A stretch of DNA of 64,000 nucleotides from Hydrocarboniclastica marina (GTDB taxonomy: Bacteria > Pseudomonadota > Gammaproteobacteria > Pseudomonadales > Oleiphilaceae), in assembly GCF_004851605.1 (NCBI RefSeq), contig NZ_CP031093.1, positions 3,410,692-3,474,691 on the forward strand, read 5' to 3'. The notes under the pieces were generated by a model, which was not told the DNA's origin, did not search any database, and saw only the letters and a list, made by a program, of their open reading frames with translations. Each line of letters starts with the position of its first letter. Position 1 is the first letter of the stretch. Below are positions 45,477 through 53,681 of the stretch, piece by piece. A program made the translations under genes and the position numbers.

Positions 45477-45541
45477 ATCCCTGTCGAAGCCTGGGCGAAC
45501 CTGGCCCTGGTTCTTTGACTACCTGAGACGAGAATACACGG

Positions 45542-46312
45542 CTAGCTTGCGAGCGCACTGGCAAGCTCCGACTTGGTCATTTTGGAGCGACCATGAATCC
45601 TGCGCTCGCTGGCGAGCCGGTAAAGATCGTCCTTTGACTGGGACTCGAGCTCGCGACCGGCGGCATCGTTCCGTTCACGGGACCCGTCTTCACCATCACC
45701 TTCGTGTTCAGCCCGGGCCTGGTAGACCCGTTTCTTTACGGCTGCCAGCAGCTCGTCGCGCTTCATCTTCGAGGTGCCTTCGATTGAATATGCCTGCGCC
45801 ATCTCAAGCAGCTCGGCTTTTGTTCTCAGATTGAGACCATATACATGGTTGTGTTCGCCGACGCTGTAAGGCAGTACTTCGGTCTCGTCAGCTTCCTTCA
45901 GTTCGGCGATCACCTGCTCAAGGTATTGAATAACCTGTTTGCGCTGTGCCCGTTCACTCGCGCTCCACTTGGCGTTACTGGCCCGTTTGTGAGCGATCTT
46001 GAATTTTTTCCCTTCCATGCAAGTCATGTAGCTGTTCGCATCGAGCTTGTCGACGCGCTGGTGCGATACGATGAGCCAGTTGTATTCCGTGCCAACCGGC
46101 GCACCCGACTTTTCCGGTGCCTGCGCCGCGCGTCGCTTTGTCGTCTGGTAGGAGATTTCCCATTCATCCGGGGTTAGCTTGCGCTCTCGCCATTCGCCCT
46201 GGTCGTAGTACCATTTATGGGCCCGCCCAACCGGCATGCCTGAGTACTGTTTGCCGTTATGTTTTTTGAAGCGGTTATAGCTCTGTGACTTTTGCTCTTC
46301 GTCGGCGCTCAT
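45542..46312 (-). CDS. Hypothetical protein with two SAP/Rho-N-like repeats
   Basis: This 256-residue, highly charged protein has a Lys/Arg-rich N-terminal half (SYNRFKKHNGKQYSGMPVGRAHKWYYD) not matched to a known domain. It ends in two helical repeats of about 35 residues. The first is LRTKAELLEMAQAYSIEGTSKMKRDELLAAV; the second is SQSKDDLYRLASERRIHGRSKMTKSELASAL. Such L..L...A....I.G.SKM.K.EL repeats occur in SAP and Rho N-terminal domains that bind nucleic acid. A DNA- or RNA-binding role is a reasonable inference. Confidence 0.7.
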   Translation of the reverse strand: MSADEEQKSQSYNRFKKHNGKQYSGMPVGRAHKWYYDQGEWRERKLTPDEWEISYQTTKRRAAQAPEKSGAPVGTEYNWLIVSHQRVDKLDANSYMTCMEGKKFKIAHKRASNAKWSASERAQRKQVIQYLEQVIAELKEADETEVLPYSVGEHNHVYGLNLRTKAELLEMAQAYSIEGTSKMKRDELLAAVKKRVYQARAEHEGDGEDGSRERNDAAGRELESQSKDDLYRLASERRIHGRSKMTKSELASALAS

Positions 46313-46461
46313 GACTATCCCTCCCTGGCCTGCCTGTGTTGCAGCGTTCTGTTGTCGTCTGATTGATCCAAGTTGTTACCTGTTCAATCTAAAACGTGGC
46401 TGGTCCGGGGTCTAGCCAACAGGCGTTTCACAGCGGTAATCTCACTTATCAAAGCCGAGAT

Positions 46462-46487
46462 GAGCCTGGGCGCTCGCGCCCAGGCTC
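46462..46487. repeat. Perfect 11-bp hairpin
   Basis: GAGCCTGGGCG and CGCCCAGGCTC are perfectly complementary across a CTCG loop. No T tract follows on either strand. It lies in the 296-base gap between the SAP-like gene and a DUF2834 gene. Confidence 0.7.
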
Positions 46488-46608
46488 CAGCATTCTCTGG
46501 CTACGAGGTGAACCCGCCTACTAGACGGGGAGTTTCGATGCCGCCATCGGGATTTGGGTTAACGTCAAACAAGGCCATCGATATCATGTGGCCGCTACTG
46601 GACTCCTT

Positions 46609-46941
46609 ATGAACTCGCGACTTTTCACTGCTTTGCTCGTTGTACTGGGTGCCGGCTTCGCAGCTGTCTTTGTAATATTGGTCCTGCCGCCCCTTTTACA
46701 AAACGCCGACGTTCTCGGCGCATTTGCCGGCGGCTTTGTTAATCCTTTCGCCGCGGGCTACTCACTCGATGTTATCTTCTGTTGGCTGATTCTCGCCGTA
46801 TGGGTTATTTATGAGGCAAAGCTCAAAGGCATCCGGCATGGCTGGGTAACACTGGTGTTAGGGGTAGTACCAGGCGTAGCCACGGGTTTTGCTGCTTATC
46901 TTTTACTGCGCACCCGGCATGAACAGCGGTCGGGCTCCTGA
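46609..46941 (+). CDS. DUF2834-type small membrane protein
   Basis: This 110-residue protein has three predicted membrane helices (about 5-28, 45-65 and 75-97) with NPFAAGYSLDVIFCWLILAVWVIYEA, matching the DUF2834 family. The function is unknown. The frame extends to a GTG at 46588, but ATG 46609 leaves a normal hydrophobic start. It is followed by a VOC protein 77 bases downstream. Confidence 0.7.
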   Translation: MNSRLFTALLVVLGAGFAAVFVILVLPPLLQNADVLGAFAGGFVNPFAAGYSLDVIFCWLILAVWVIYEAKLKGIRHGWVTLVLGVVPGVATGFAAYLLLRTRHEQRSGS

Positions 46942-47018
46942 TCGTTGAAAACGGGCCGGAATGCGGCTGACTGCCCGTCCCCTTGCAGACGACGCTACTG
47001 CGTCTGAGGAGAGTACCT

Positions 47019-47381
47019 TTGTCGTTCCAGGCAATCCCGATAATTCGCATCTTCGATGAGGACAAGGCCAGAGCGTTCTATCTCGGATTTCTGGGGATGG
47101 CGGTGGACTGGGAGCACCGCTTCGGAGCGGACTTTCCGATTTACATGCAGGTGTCCAAAGGCGACCTGGTTTTCCACCTCAGCGAGCACTCCGGTGACTG
47201 CACGCCGGGCTCGAAAGTGTTCGTCAACACCGACGACCTTGACGGACTGTTCGCAGAAGTCACAGCGCACGGGTACCGATTCTGCCGGCCTCAGATCGAC
47301 ACGGCACCCTGGGGCGACCGGATGTTCGAGGTAGTGGACCCTTTTTCCAACAAAATTCTGTTTAATGAGCGCTCTACTTAA
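47019..47381 (+). CDS. Glyoxalase/bleomycin-resistance (VOC) superfamily protein
   Basis: This 120-residue VOC-fold protein (AIPIIRIFDEDKARAFYLGFLGMAVDWEH, VFVNTDDLDGLFAEV, WGDRMFEVVDPFSNKILF) resembles bleomycin-resistance/glyoxalase-like proteins. A GAGGAG ribosome-binding site precedes TTG 47019, which gives the canonical N-terminus. No ATG is suitably placed, so this TTG is my chosen start. The substrate is unknown. An alpha/beta hydrolase follows 42 bases later. Confidence 0.8.
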   Translation: MSFQAIPIIRIFDEDKARAFYLGFLGMAVDWEHRFGADFPIYMQVSKGDLVFHLSEHSGDCTPGSKVFVNTDDLDGLFAEVTAHGYRFCRPQIDTAPWGDRMFEVVDPFSNKILFNERST

Positions 47382-47423
47382 TGCGTCAGATCGGCGAATA
47401 ACTATAAATCTGGAAGCCCAAAA

Positions 47424-48218
47424 ATGTTGAGAGAAGGAAACGGCGAACCGGTCGTGCTATTTCACGGCGTGACCTGTAGCGAAAGAGTCTGGTCTCCCTT
47501 GGTCCCTCTTCTTTCACCGCACTGCGAGGTCTTCGCCCATACGTCTCTGGGCCACCGAGGTGGCAAAGCCGCTGGGCCCGGCATCGGCATCAGTGACCTG
47601 GTCGATGACGCAGAGGCGGCGCTGGACCAACTGAAGCTTGACCGTCCTCACCTCGTGGGCAACTCACTGGGCGGCTGGATCGCACTGGAACTGGCGCGCC
47701 GGGGCAGAGCGAGCAGTGTATGCGCACTCTCGCCTGCCGGTTGCTGGGATGTTGCCAAAAGCGGCCAGCGCCAGGCCACAGATAAGCTGAAAGGCGTGGT
47801 TCGGCTGACGCGTGCCACGCGCTGGGCCCTGCCTTTGGCCTCCCGGCTGGGGATCATCCGCAAGTTCGCCATGCGGGAAAACGCGGTGAACGGTGCCCGC
47901 GTGAGCAGCCAGGAACTGATCAGCATGGCCGACGATCTGCTCGGCTGTACGGCCAAGTATGACTTGCTGAACACGACTGAAGCGATGGCACCCCTTACGC
48001 CCGCGCCCTGCCCTGTTTTGCTGGCATGGGCCGAATTTGACCGCATCTTTCCGCCGGAAGTGAATGGGCCGATTGCCCGCGAACTCATCCCCGAGGCGGA
48101 GTGGCGTGTGCTGCCCAAGGTGGGGCATCTGCCGATGCTGGATGATCCTGAGTTGGTCGCGAAAACCATCATTGATTGGGTAAACGCCCATTCCCTTACC
48201 CAGCAAGCTGCTGGCTAG
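47424..48218 (+). CDS. Alpha/beta hydrolase
   Basis: This 264-residue protein has an oxyanion-type VLFHGVTCSERVW motif, nucleophile Ser81 in GNSLGG, a likely acid in LLAWAEFDRIFPPE and the catalytic His in KVGHLPMLDDPELV. There is no signal peptide, so it is cytoplasmic. It could be an esterase, lactonase or related hydrolase; the substrate is not apparent. Confidence 0.87.
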   Translation: MLREGNGEPVVLFHGVTCSERVWSPLVPLLSPHCEVFAHTSLGHRGGKAAGPGIGISDLVDDAEAALDQLKLDRPHLVGNSLGGWIALELARRGRASSVCALSPAGCWDVAKSGQRQATDKLKGVVRLTRATRWALPLASRLGIIRKFAMRENAVNGARVSSQELISMADDLLGCTAKYDLLNTTEAMAPLTPAPCPVLLAWAEFDRIFPPEVNGPIARELIPEAEWRVLPKVGHLPMLDDPELVAKTIIDWVNAHSLTQQAAG

Positions 48219-48398
48219 CGGGGTCGCTCACGAAGGCTTTGCCGTGCTTCAACCAGGGAGCGGCGCTCCTGGTCGATTGGTCAGGCTCTACTGAACCGGG
48301 CCGCTACGGGCCACCCGCCCATCGGCGGTCGGGAACAGCTACAGCTGCGCGCCCGGACCCGACATGGGGCTCTTTTTTAGTTGAGGATCGGCACCGCC

Positions 48399-49358
48399 AT
48401 GATCGCTCTTGTCATCGCCGTCCAGATCGCACTGCCGCTTGTGTTGCTCTTATGGCTGGCATTGTTCCCGGCCGCAAACCGCCTCGGCCTTTTTCTGCAG
48501 GCCGCTGGTATTGGGGCGACGGTCTTGGCGCTGGCTTTAGTTTCCCAGTGGGCGCTGACCGCCTGGTGGTTGCCCTGGCTTTATGGAACGCTCTGGCTGA
48601 GCTCCACGCTGACCCTTCCGGCGCGCCGGCAATGGTCGAGTATGCCCACGACCCCGCAAAGCGTCGTACGCTGGCTTCCCGTCTTTGTGTCACTGTTTCT
48701 TCTTGGGGCGGGTGGTTGGTACGGCACCAAAGCAGTATCTGGGCGTTTTATGCCGAACACCGCCACCGTCGACATTGTGAATCCGTTTGGCCCGGGGACT
48801 TACATGGTGGGCCACGGCGGTTCCAATACCCTGGTAAACGGCCACCTGAAAACGCTCGACCTCAATACTGAGCGCTTCCGGCCGTGGCGCGGGCAGTCTT
48901 ATGCCGTGGACTTCTTCGGCGTCGGGCCCTGGGGCTTCAGGGCAGCCGGCTTTCAGCCAGGGGACCCTGCCGACTACGCAATCTTCGGCGCACGGCTTCA
49001 CGCTCCTTGCACCGGCGAAGTGATCGCGGCGGAGGGCCGCATGCCTGATTTTCGGGTTCCGGACCAGGATATGGTCAACCGCCTGGGCAATCATGTCATC
49101 CTGCGCTGCGATGACGCTGACATCGTGCTTGCCCACATGCGCCAGAATCGGGTTACCGTGTCACCGGGGGATACTGTCACGGTGGGTTCACTCCTGGGCG
49201 AAGTCGGCAATTCTGGCGCCAGTACCGAGCCGCACTTGCATATCCATGCTCAAAGGCCGCCGCCCGAGGGCGCTCCGCCAATAGCCGGTGAACCACTGGC
49301 AGTGCGGATAGACGGGCGCTTTCTGGTCCGTAACGACCGGCTTTCCGGGCGGGAGTGA
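48399..49358 (+). CDS. Membrane-anchored M23-family peptidase
   Basis: This 319-residue protein has four N-terminal membrane helices (to about residue 105) and a C-terminal LytM-like domain. QSYAVDFFG carries the metal-ligand Asp171, with Ser where many M23 enzymes have the first His, and the C-terminal EPHLHIHAQRP provides the HxH ligands. LHAPCTGEV and LGEVGNSGASTEPH are typical. It may be a peptidoglycan hydrolase or a degenerate regulator. TTG 48381 is an alternative start; ATG 48399 follows GAGGA. Confidence 0.78.
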   Translation: MIALVIAVQIALPLVLLLWLALFPAANRLGLFLQAAGIGATVLALALVSQWALTAWWLPWLYGTLWLSSTLTLPARRQWSSMPTTPQSVVRWLPVFVSLFLLGAGGWYGTKAVSGRFMPNTATVDIVNPFGPGTYMVGHGGSNTLVNGHLKTLDLNTERFRPWRGQSYAVDFFGVGPWGFRAAGFQPGDPADYAIFGARLHAPCTGEVIAAEGRMPDFRVPDQDMVNRLGNHVILRCDDADIVLAHMRQNRVTVSPGDTVTVGSLLGEVGNSGASTEPHLHIHAQRPPPEGAPPIAGEPLAVRIDGRFLVRNDRLSGRE

Positions 49359-49422
49359 CAAGGTACTGGTTTAAAGAGTACCTGTTCAGGGAGCGGTATA
49401 AGAAGCCTAGCCAAGGAAAAGC

Positions 49423-49839
49423 ATGAGCATCGAATACAGAATCAACACGGGAATTACCGCCGATCAGTTTATCGACCTCCTGAAGAGGTCGACGCTGGGT
49501 GAGCGCAGGCCGATTCATGACCACGAGTGCATGGAGGGCATGATCGCGAACAGCAACCTGGTCGTCACTGCCTGGGACGCGGACACTCTGGTGGGCCTTG
49601 CCAGATCCATGACCGACTTCCACTACGCCTGCTACCTGTCAGATCTCGCGGTATGCCAGGCCTACCAGAAATGTGGCATTGGCAAACAGTTGCAAAGCGT
49701 CACTCAAAACCAGCTTGGGCCGCACTGTAAACTTATCCTTATCGCGGCCCCAGCGGCCAGCGCCTATTACGAACGCCTGGGTTTCACTAACAATACCCGT
49801 TGCTGGGTGCTGGAACGCGCTTCGCAAATCCCCGGCTAG
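49423..49839 (+). CDS. GNAT-family N-acetyltransferase
   Basis: This 138-residue GNAT has acetyl-CoA-binding motif A in DLAVCQAYQKCGIGKQL (Q/R-x-x-G-x-G/A variant) and AYYERLGF near the C-terminus. The substrate is unknown. It is followed 19 bases later by a GFA-family gene, so the two may be co-transcribed. Confidence 0.85.
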   Translation: MSIEYRINTGITADQFIDLLKRSTLGERRPIHDHECMEGMIANSNLVVTAWDADTLVGLARSMTDFHYACYLSDLAVCQAYQKCGIGKQLQSVTQNQLGPHCKLILIAAPAASAYYERLGFTNNTRCWVLERASQIPG

Positions 49840-49858
49840 TGCGTCAAAAGGAGGATAG

Positions 49859-50269
49859 ATGCTTCAGGGATGCTGTCTGTGCGAGCGCATACAATACGAA
49901 TACAGCGGCGAACTGGGGCCAATCGCCATGTGCCACTGCTCCCAGTGTCGTCGCGCCCAAGGTTCTGCGTTTGCCACCAACAGCCCCATCCTGGCGTCCC
50001 AATTCCGGTTCACAGCAGGCCAGGAATCTGTCAAGGAGTACGAGTCCCGGCCCGGCAAGAAGCGGGCCTTTTGCCGGGAATGCGGCAGCCCGCTTTATAG
50101 CCGGCTCGACTCAAAGCCCGATGTTCTGCGCCTTCGCATAGGTACACTGACGACGCCAATAGACGCCCGACCCAGCCATCACATCTACGCGAATTCAGCG
50201 GCAGAATGGTTTGAGTTCACTGATGGATTGCCGCGATTTGCGGAGCTTGAGGATGGGCCGTTGGTTTAA
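49859..50269 (+). CDS. GFA-family (CENP-V/formaldehyde-activating-like) zinc protein
   Basis: This 136-residue protein has the GFA cysteine pattern: GCCLCERIQY, CHCSQCRRAQG and FCRECGSPLY, the zinc ligands of this family. Members are annotated as glutathione-dependent formaldehyde-activating enzymes, but most have no proven activity. It follows a GNAT gene closely. Confidence 0.88.
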   Translation: MLQGCCLCERIQYEYSGELGPIAMCHCSQCRRAQGSAFATNSPILASQFRFTAGQESVKEYESRPGKKRAFCRECGSPLYSRLDSKPDVLRLRIGTLTTPIDARPSHHIYANSAAEWFEFTDGLPRFAELEDGPLV

Positions 50270-50361
50270 CTGGATGGCGTCGTCATACTCAGAGAAATCG
50301 AACTGAAGCTAGACGGTCAAGCAGAGCCTGCGTCGGCGACAACGCAGACCGCTTTTCCTTA

Positions 50362-50654
50362 ATGGCGCCGAGCTTGCTCAACGTTGAGTTGAGCTGACAC
50401 CCGAAACCAGGCAACTGGTTCAGGAAAAAGGCGACCCAGTGGCGTTCGTTGACGTTCCCGATCCGATTGAAATCATGCTCGCCGGGTTTACCGATGCAGT
50501 CGACACCAACATTCCGTTAAAGCTTGCTGATCATCACCTCTTCATCGACGAGAAGAAGCACTTTGCGATGGCGGATGGTCCGAACTCTGCGGATCATATT
50601 CAAAAAGCGTTGTTCCAGAAAAGCCCGGGCAAGGTCCTGATCAGCGGAAGGTGA
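50362..50654 (+). pseudogene. Frameshifted hypothetical gene (5-bp duplication)
   Basis: ATG 50362 opens MAPSLLNVE and then hits a stop after a tandem TTGAG duplication (50384-50393). Removing one TTGAG joins it in frame to ELTPETRQLVQEKGDPVAF and the remaining open frame, which runs to 50654 and includes DHHLFIDEKKHFAMADGP. The intact product would be about 95 residues. I do not recognise the family. Use of an internal GTG at 50439 could still give a 71-residue product. Confidence 0.45.
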
Positions 50655-50722
50655 GTCACTGGCTAGTCAACGCAATCAGCAACAACTTGTAGGTCAATCT
50701 GGGCATGTTATCCACTCCCCAA

Positions 50723-50920
50723 TTATCGGGTAGATCTGGTTTTACAGCTCTTTATGCCGAGCAACGAGTAGGCCGGGCAAATGCCGACCAATGCCGTCAA
50801 CAGAGGCACCAGGCCGATCCAGCCCCAGGCGGTCTGCGGGCCGACAAATACCAATGCGATGAGGATTACTCCCACCAAGGCGCGGATAATTCTGTCTGTC
50901 GTTCCCATGTTTGTGGTCAT
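50723..50920 (-). CDS. DUF2892-type small membrane protein (YgaP C-terminal-like)
   Basis: This 65-residue protein reads MTTNMGTTDRIIRALVGVIL, then two hydrophobic segments and GICPAYSLLGIKSC. That is the pattern of the DUF2892 domain found at the membrane end of YgaP rhodanese-type sulfur transferases. ATG 50920 has AGGAGA upstream; the open frame begins at 51040. It is divergent from a Crp/Fnr regulator, and such pairs often respond to sulfide or thiol stress. Confidence 0.82.
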   Translation of the reverse strand: MTTNMGTTDRIIRALVGVILIALVFVGPQTAWGWIGLVPLLTALVGICPAYSLLGIKSCKTRSTR

Positions 50921-50984
50921 ATCGTCTCTCCTGTCTGCATCCAGTTGCGGGATTTCATTGTGCAACCGGGCAACAGGGAACTCA

Positions 50985-50997
50985 GTGACTAAGTCAC
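50985..50997. promoter_or_regulatory. Palindrome between DUF2892 and Crp/Fnr genes
   Basis: GTGAC-TAA-GTCAC has perfect 5-bp arms and sits 35 bases before the Crp/Fnr-type regulator gene. A divergently placed DUF2892 gene lies on the other side, so the regulator may bind here. Confidence 0.5.
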
Positions 50998-51031
50998 ACA
51001 GCGGGCAGGTAAATAACGGGGTATATTCCTG

Positions 51032-51664
51032 ATGAAACATCCGATACTTGAGGGCTTGCCGCCGCTCCTTCAGAGGGAGGCGGAAAATACGTTGCAGATC
51101 GCGTCGTTGCCGTCCGGCCAGACTGTTTTTAGCCCGGGCGATCCCTGTAAAGGGCTGCCATTGATCCTCAGCGGGTCAGTGCGGGTACAGATGACCGGCG
51201 CGTCGGGCAGCCGAATCGTTCTGTATCGTATGGGTGCCTATGAAGTCTGCACGCTGTCGATCGGCTGCCTCATGTGCGGACAGCGTTACCGGGCCGAGGC
51301 CATTGTCGAGGAAGCTACCCAGGCCATCTCGCTGCCACGCGAACTGTTCGACCGGATGATGGCCGCGTCGGCCGCGTTTCGCACGAGTATCATGGCTTCC
51401 TATGGTCGCCGCCTGGATGACCTGATGCTGTTGGTGGAAGAGGTTGCATTCCGTCGGATGGACCAACGCCTGGAGGACTGGTTGAGCGCCCGCGCCAGTC
51501 AGGGTGTCATCAACATGACTCACCAGGCGATCGCCGAAGAACTGGGCACGGCGCGGGAGGTGATCAGCAGGCTCCTCAAGGAACTCGAACGAGAAGGGCG
51601 TGTAATTCTGTTCAGGGGCCGGATCCAATGCGTGGCGAAGGAAATGCCTGTAGCCAAAACCTGA
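51032..51664 (+). CDS. Crp/Fnr-family transcriptional regulator
   Basis: This 210-residue regulator has an N-terminal cyclic-nucleotide-binding-like barrel (about residues 20-110) and a C-terminal winged helix (MTHQAIAEELGTAREVISRLLKEL). A Cys-rich stretch in the barrel (CTLSIGCLMCG, about residues 74-84) could sense thiol, sulfide or redox state. There is no Fnr-type N-terminal iron-sulfur Cys cluster. It is divergent from the DUF2892 gene with a palindrome between them, suggesting local control of sulfur-related functions. Confidence 0.86.
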   Translation: MKHPILEGLPPLLQREAENTLQIASLPSGQTVFSPGDPCKGLPLILSGSVRVQMTGASGSRIVLYRMGAYEVCTLSIGCLMCGQRYRAEAIVEEATQAISLPRELFDRMMAASAAFRTSIMASYGRRLDDLMLLVEEVAFRRMDQRLEDWLSARASQGVINMTHQAIAEELGTAREVISRLLKELEREGRVILFRGRIQCVAKEMPVAKT

Positions 51665-51711
51665 ACCATCAGAAGCGCATAGTCGCCTTCGCTCTACGGC
51701 AAGCAACAACC

Positions 51712-52341
51712 ATGCAGATTCTCGAACCTGAAACTGATCGACTCGTACTGAGACAGTGGCGCCAGAGCGACAAAGCGCCATTTTCTGAACTCAATGCCGA
51801 CCCAAGCGTCATGGCGTATTTTCCCGACCTGTTGAGCGCTCAGCAGAGCGATGCCATGGCCGACCGCTGTGCCAGCCTTATTGCCGAGCGCGGGTGGGGT
51901 TTCTGGGCTGTTGAGTTGAAAACGTCGGGGAGTTTCTTGGGCTTCGTCGGTCTGCACGTGCCCACTGATAGGCTGCCGTTCTCCCCATGCGTTGAGATCG
52001 GATGGCGACTTGCCTATGAGCACTGGGGTAACGGCTATGCGACCGAGGCGGCGCGGGAAGTCTTGCGCGTCGGTTTTGAAGTGATTGGCCTGCAGGAGAT
52101 CGTGTCGTTCACGGCGGTGACAAATCAACGATCCCAGGCAGTCATGCCCCGCCTGGAAATGGAAGAGGATGGCACATTTGAGCATCCCGCAGTGCCTGCG
52201 GCGAGCGAACTAAAGCGCCACTGCCTCTACCGCATCAGAGAGTGCCCACTCCCGATGGCTTCCAACAGGCCGGATTCAGTTGGCGTCGCGGAGCTTTGCC
52301 TGCCGTTTCAGAACCCGCCGACAACCGAGGGTAAACCCTAG
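51712..52341 (+). CDS. GNAT-family N-acetyltransferase (RimJ/RimL type)
   Basis: This 209-residue protein has LETDRLVLRQW-type N-terminus (here ETDRLVLRQWRQSD), WAVELKTSGSFLGFVGL, EIGWRLAYEHWGNGYATEAAREVL (acetyl-CoA site) and FTAVTNQRS, matching the RimJ/RimL-type GNATs. ATG 51712 gives the canonical start, although the frame extends to 51628 inside the Crp gene end. Its 3' end overlaps a convergent membrane-protein gene by 66 bases. Confidence 0.86.
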   Translation: MQILEPETDRLVLRQWRQSDKAPFSELNADPSVMAYFPDLLSAQQSDAMADRCASLIAERGWGFWAVELKTSGSFLGFVGLHVPTDRLPFSPCVEIGWRLAYEHWGNGYATEAAREVLRVGFEVIGLQEIVSFTAVTNQRSQAVMPRLEMEEDGTFEHPAVPAASELKRHCLYRIRECPLPMASNRPDSVGVAELCLPFQNPPTTEGKP

Positions 52342-52710
52342 CCAGGTGAGACCGTAGTGCAGCACTAAGCCGATCACAACGAAAACCAGCATGATCCCTG
52401 GACTGATGTCCTCGAGCAAAAAGTCACGATCGAGCGGCGCCATTGTCCATAGCAGGATCATCACCTGTAAAAAGGACACAGCTGTAGCTACGCAGGTAAA
52501 AGTCGCCAACATCAGATGCAGTTCCTTGCGGGAGGCTCTGCGCTGCTGCTCCTTGGCGAAGGTCTGCCCTATGAACACTGCGGTCAGGATAGCCATGGTT
52601 GCGGCAACGCTCGTGCCACCTTCCAGGTCCAGAACGGTTTGGATGATAAACAAGACGACTGTGATAGCTGCATACAGCGCAGCGTAGAAAAGCGTGTAAC
52701 GGCGAATCAT
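52276..52710 (-). CDS. Four-helix membrane protein (ABZJ_00895-like)
   Basis: This 144-residue protein has four predicted membrane segments (about 5-27, 33-52, 66-90 and 105-128) and a basic C-terminus. The length and layout resemble the ABZJ_00895-type family of unknown function. Its final 66 bases overlap the convergent GNAT gene, so the two transcripts are mutually antisense there. Confidence 0.6.
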   Translation of the reverse strand: MIRRYTLFYAALYAAITVVLFIIQTVLDLEGGTSVAATMAILTAVFIGQTFAKEQQRRASRKELHLMLATFTCVATAVSFLQVMILLWTMAPLDRDFLLEDISPGIMLVFVVIGLVLHYGLTWLGFTLGCRRVLKRQAKLRDAN

Positions 52711-52932
52711 TTAACTCTCTCCCTGAGTGATGAACTTCCTGTCATGTTTTGTGCTGCGGAAAAATATCAGCACTCATGGGTGTCGTCCAGCGTTTTGAGC
52801 TTTGGAGGGATTGCGTTCTATCAGTAACGCGTAGTCGATCACAGCACTGAGCAGGGCCTTCAGAAATGCCGGCCACGCCCTGCTGCAAGAGAGCCTTTAG
52901 CGCGCAATGGATTCGAGTGAGTGCCTGATGCT

Positions 52933-53622
52933 TTACGCCAGGGCGACCTCAACCGCCTGTTCAGCATGTATCTCAGTCGTGTCGTAGAGCCGGACCTCTG
53001 TGTCAGAGCTCTGGATCAACAGGCCGATCTCCGTACACCCAAGGATGACCCCCTGAGCACCGCGCTCAGCCAATGATGCAACGACTTCCAGATAGGCAGC
53101 TCTGGACTCGGGCTTGACCACACCCCGGCATAGTTCGTCGTAGATTACCGCGTGAACCAACGCTCGCTGACTTTCATCCGGCACCACAACCTGGACGCCG
53201 TGTTGCTGCAGGCGCTCGACGTAGAATGCCTGTTCCATCGTAAAGCGCGTCCCCAGCAATCCCACCGTCGTTATCCCGTCTTTTAGCAGCGCCCGGGCCG
53301 TGGCGTCGGCTATGTGCAGGAAGGGGAGGCTAACAGCCTGCTCGATCTGGGCCGCAACCTTGTGCATCGTGTTCGTGCAGAGCACCAGTAAGTCCGCCCC
53401 GGCCGCCTCAACCGATTGGCCCGCCGATATCAGTATCTCTGCCAGTGCGGCCCAGTCGCCCTGGTGCTGTAAGGCTTCGATCTCTGCAAAATCCACGCTA
53501 TGGAGCACGAGCTTTGCCGAGTGGAGACCGCCCAGTTCGGCTCGTACTTTCTGGTTGATGAGCCGGTAATACGTCTGGGTTGACTCCCAGCTCATACCGC
53601 CAATAAGCCCTATCGTTTTCAT
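52933..53622 (-). CDS. Aspartate/glutamate racemase family protein
   Basis: This 229-residue protein has the two conserved Cys regions of the family: LVLCTNTMHKVA and QGVILGCTEIGLL, plus GLIGGMSWESTQTYY at the N-terminus. Members racemise Asp or Glu, or act on related amino acids. ATG 53622 has AGGAG eight bases upstream; the open frame reaches 53787. Confidence 0.9.
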   Translation of the reverse strand: MKTIGLIGGMSWESTQTYYRLINQKVRAELGGLHSAKLVLHSVDFAEIEALQHQGDWAALAEILISAGQSVEAAGADLLVLCTNTMHKVAAQIEQAVSLPFLHIADATARALLKDGITTVGLLGTRFTMEQAFYVERLQQHGVQVVVPDESQRALVHAVIYDELCRGVVKPESRAAYLEVVASLAERGAQGVILGCTEIGLLIQSSDTEVRLYDTTEIHAEQAVEVALA

Positions 53623-53681
53623 TGGCAAGCTCCTCAAATAACGGGTTCCCCAAGTAACTGTGTCCTCAAGTAACCGCTTCC

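Noticed and set aside
49365-49388. Terminator after the M23 peptidase gene
   Set aside because: AGGTACT and AGTACCT form a short AT-rich stem with a 9-base loop and no T tract, too weak to call.
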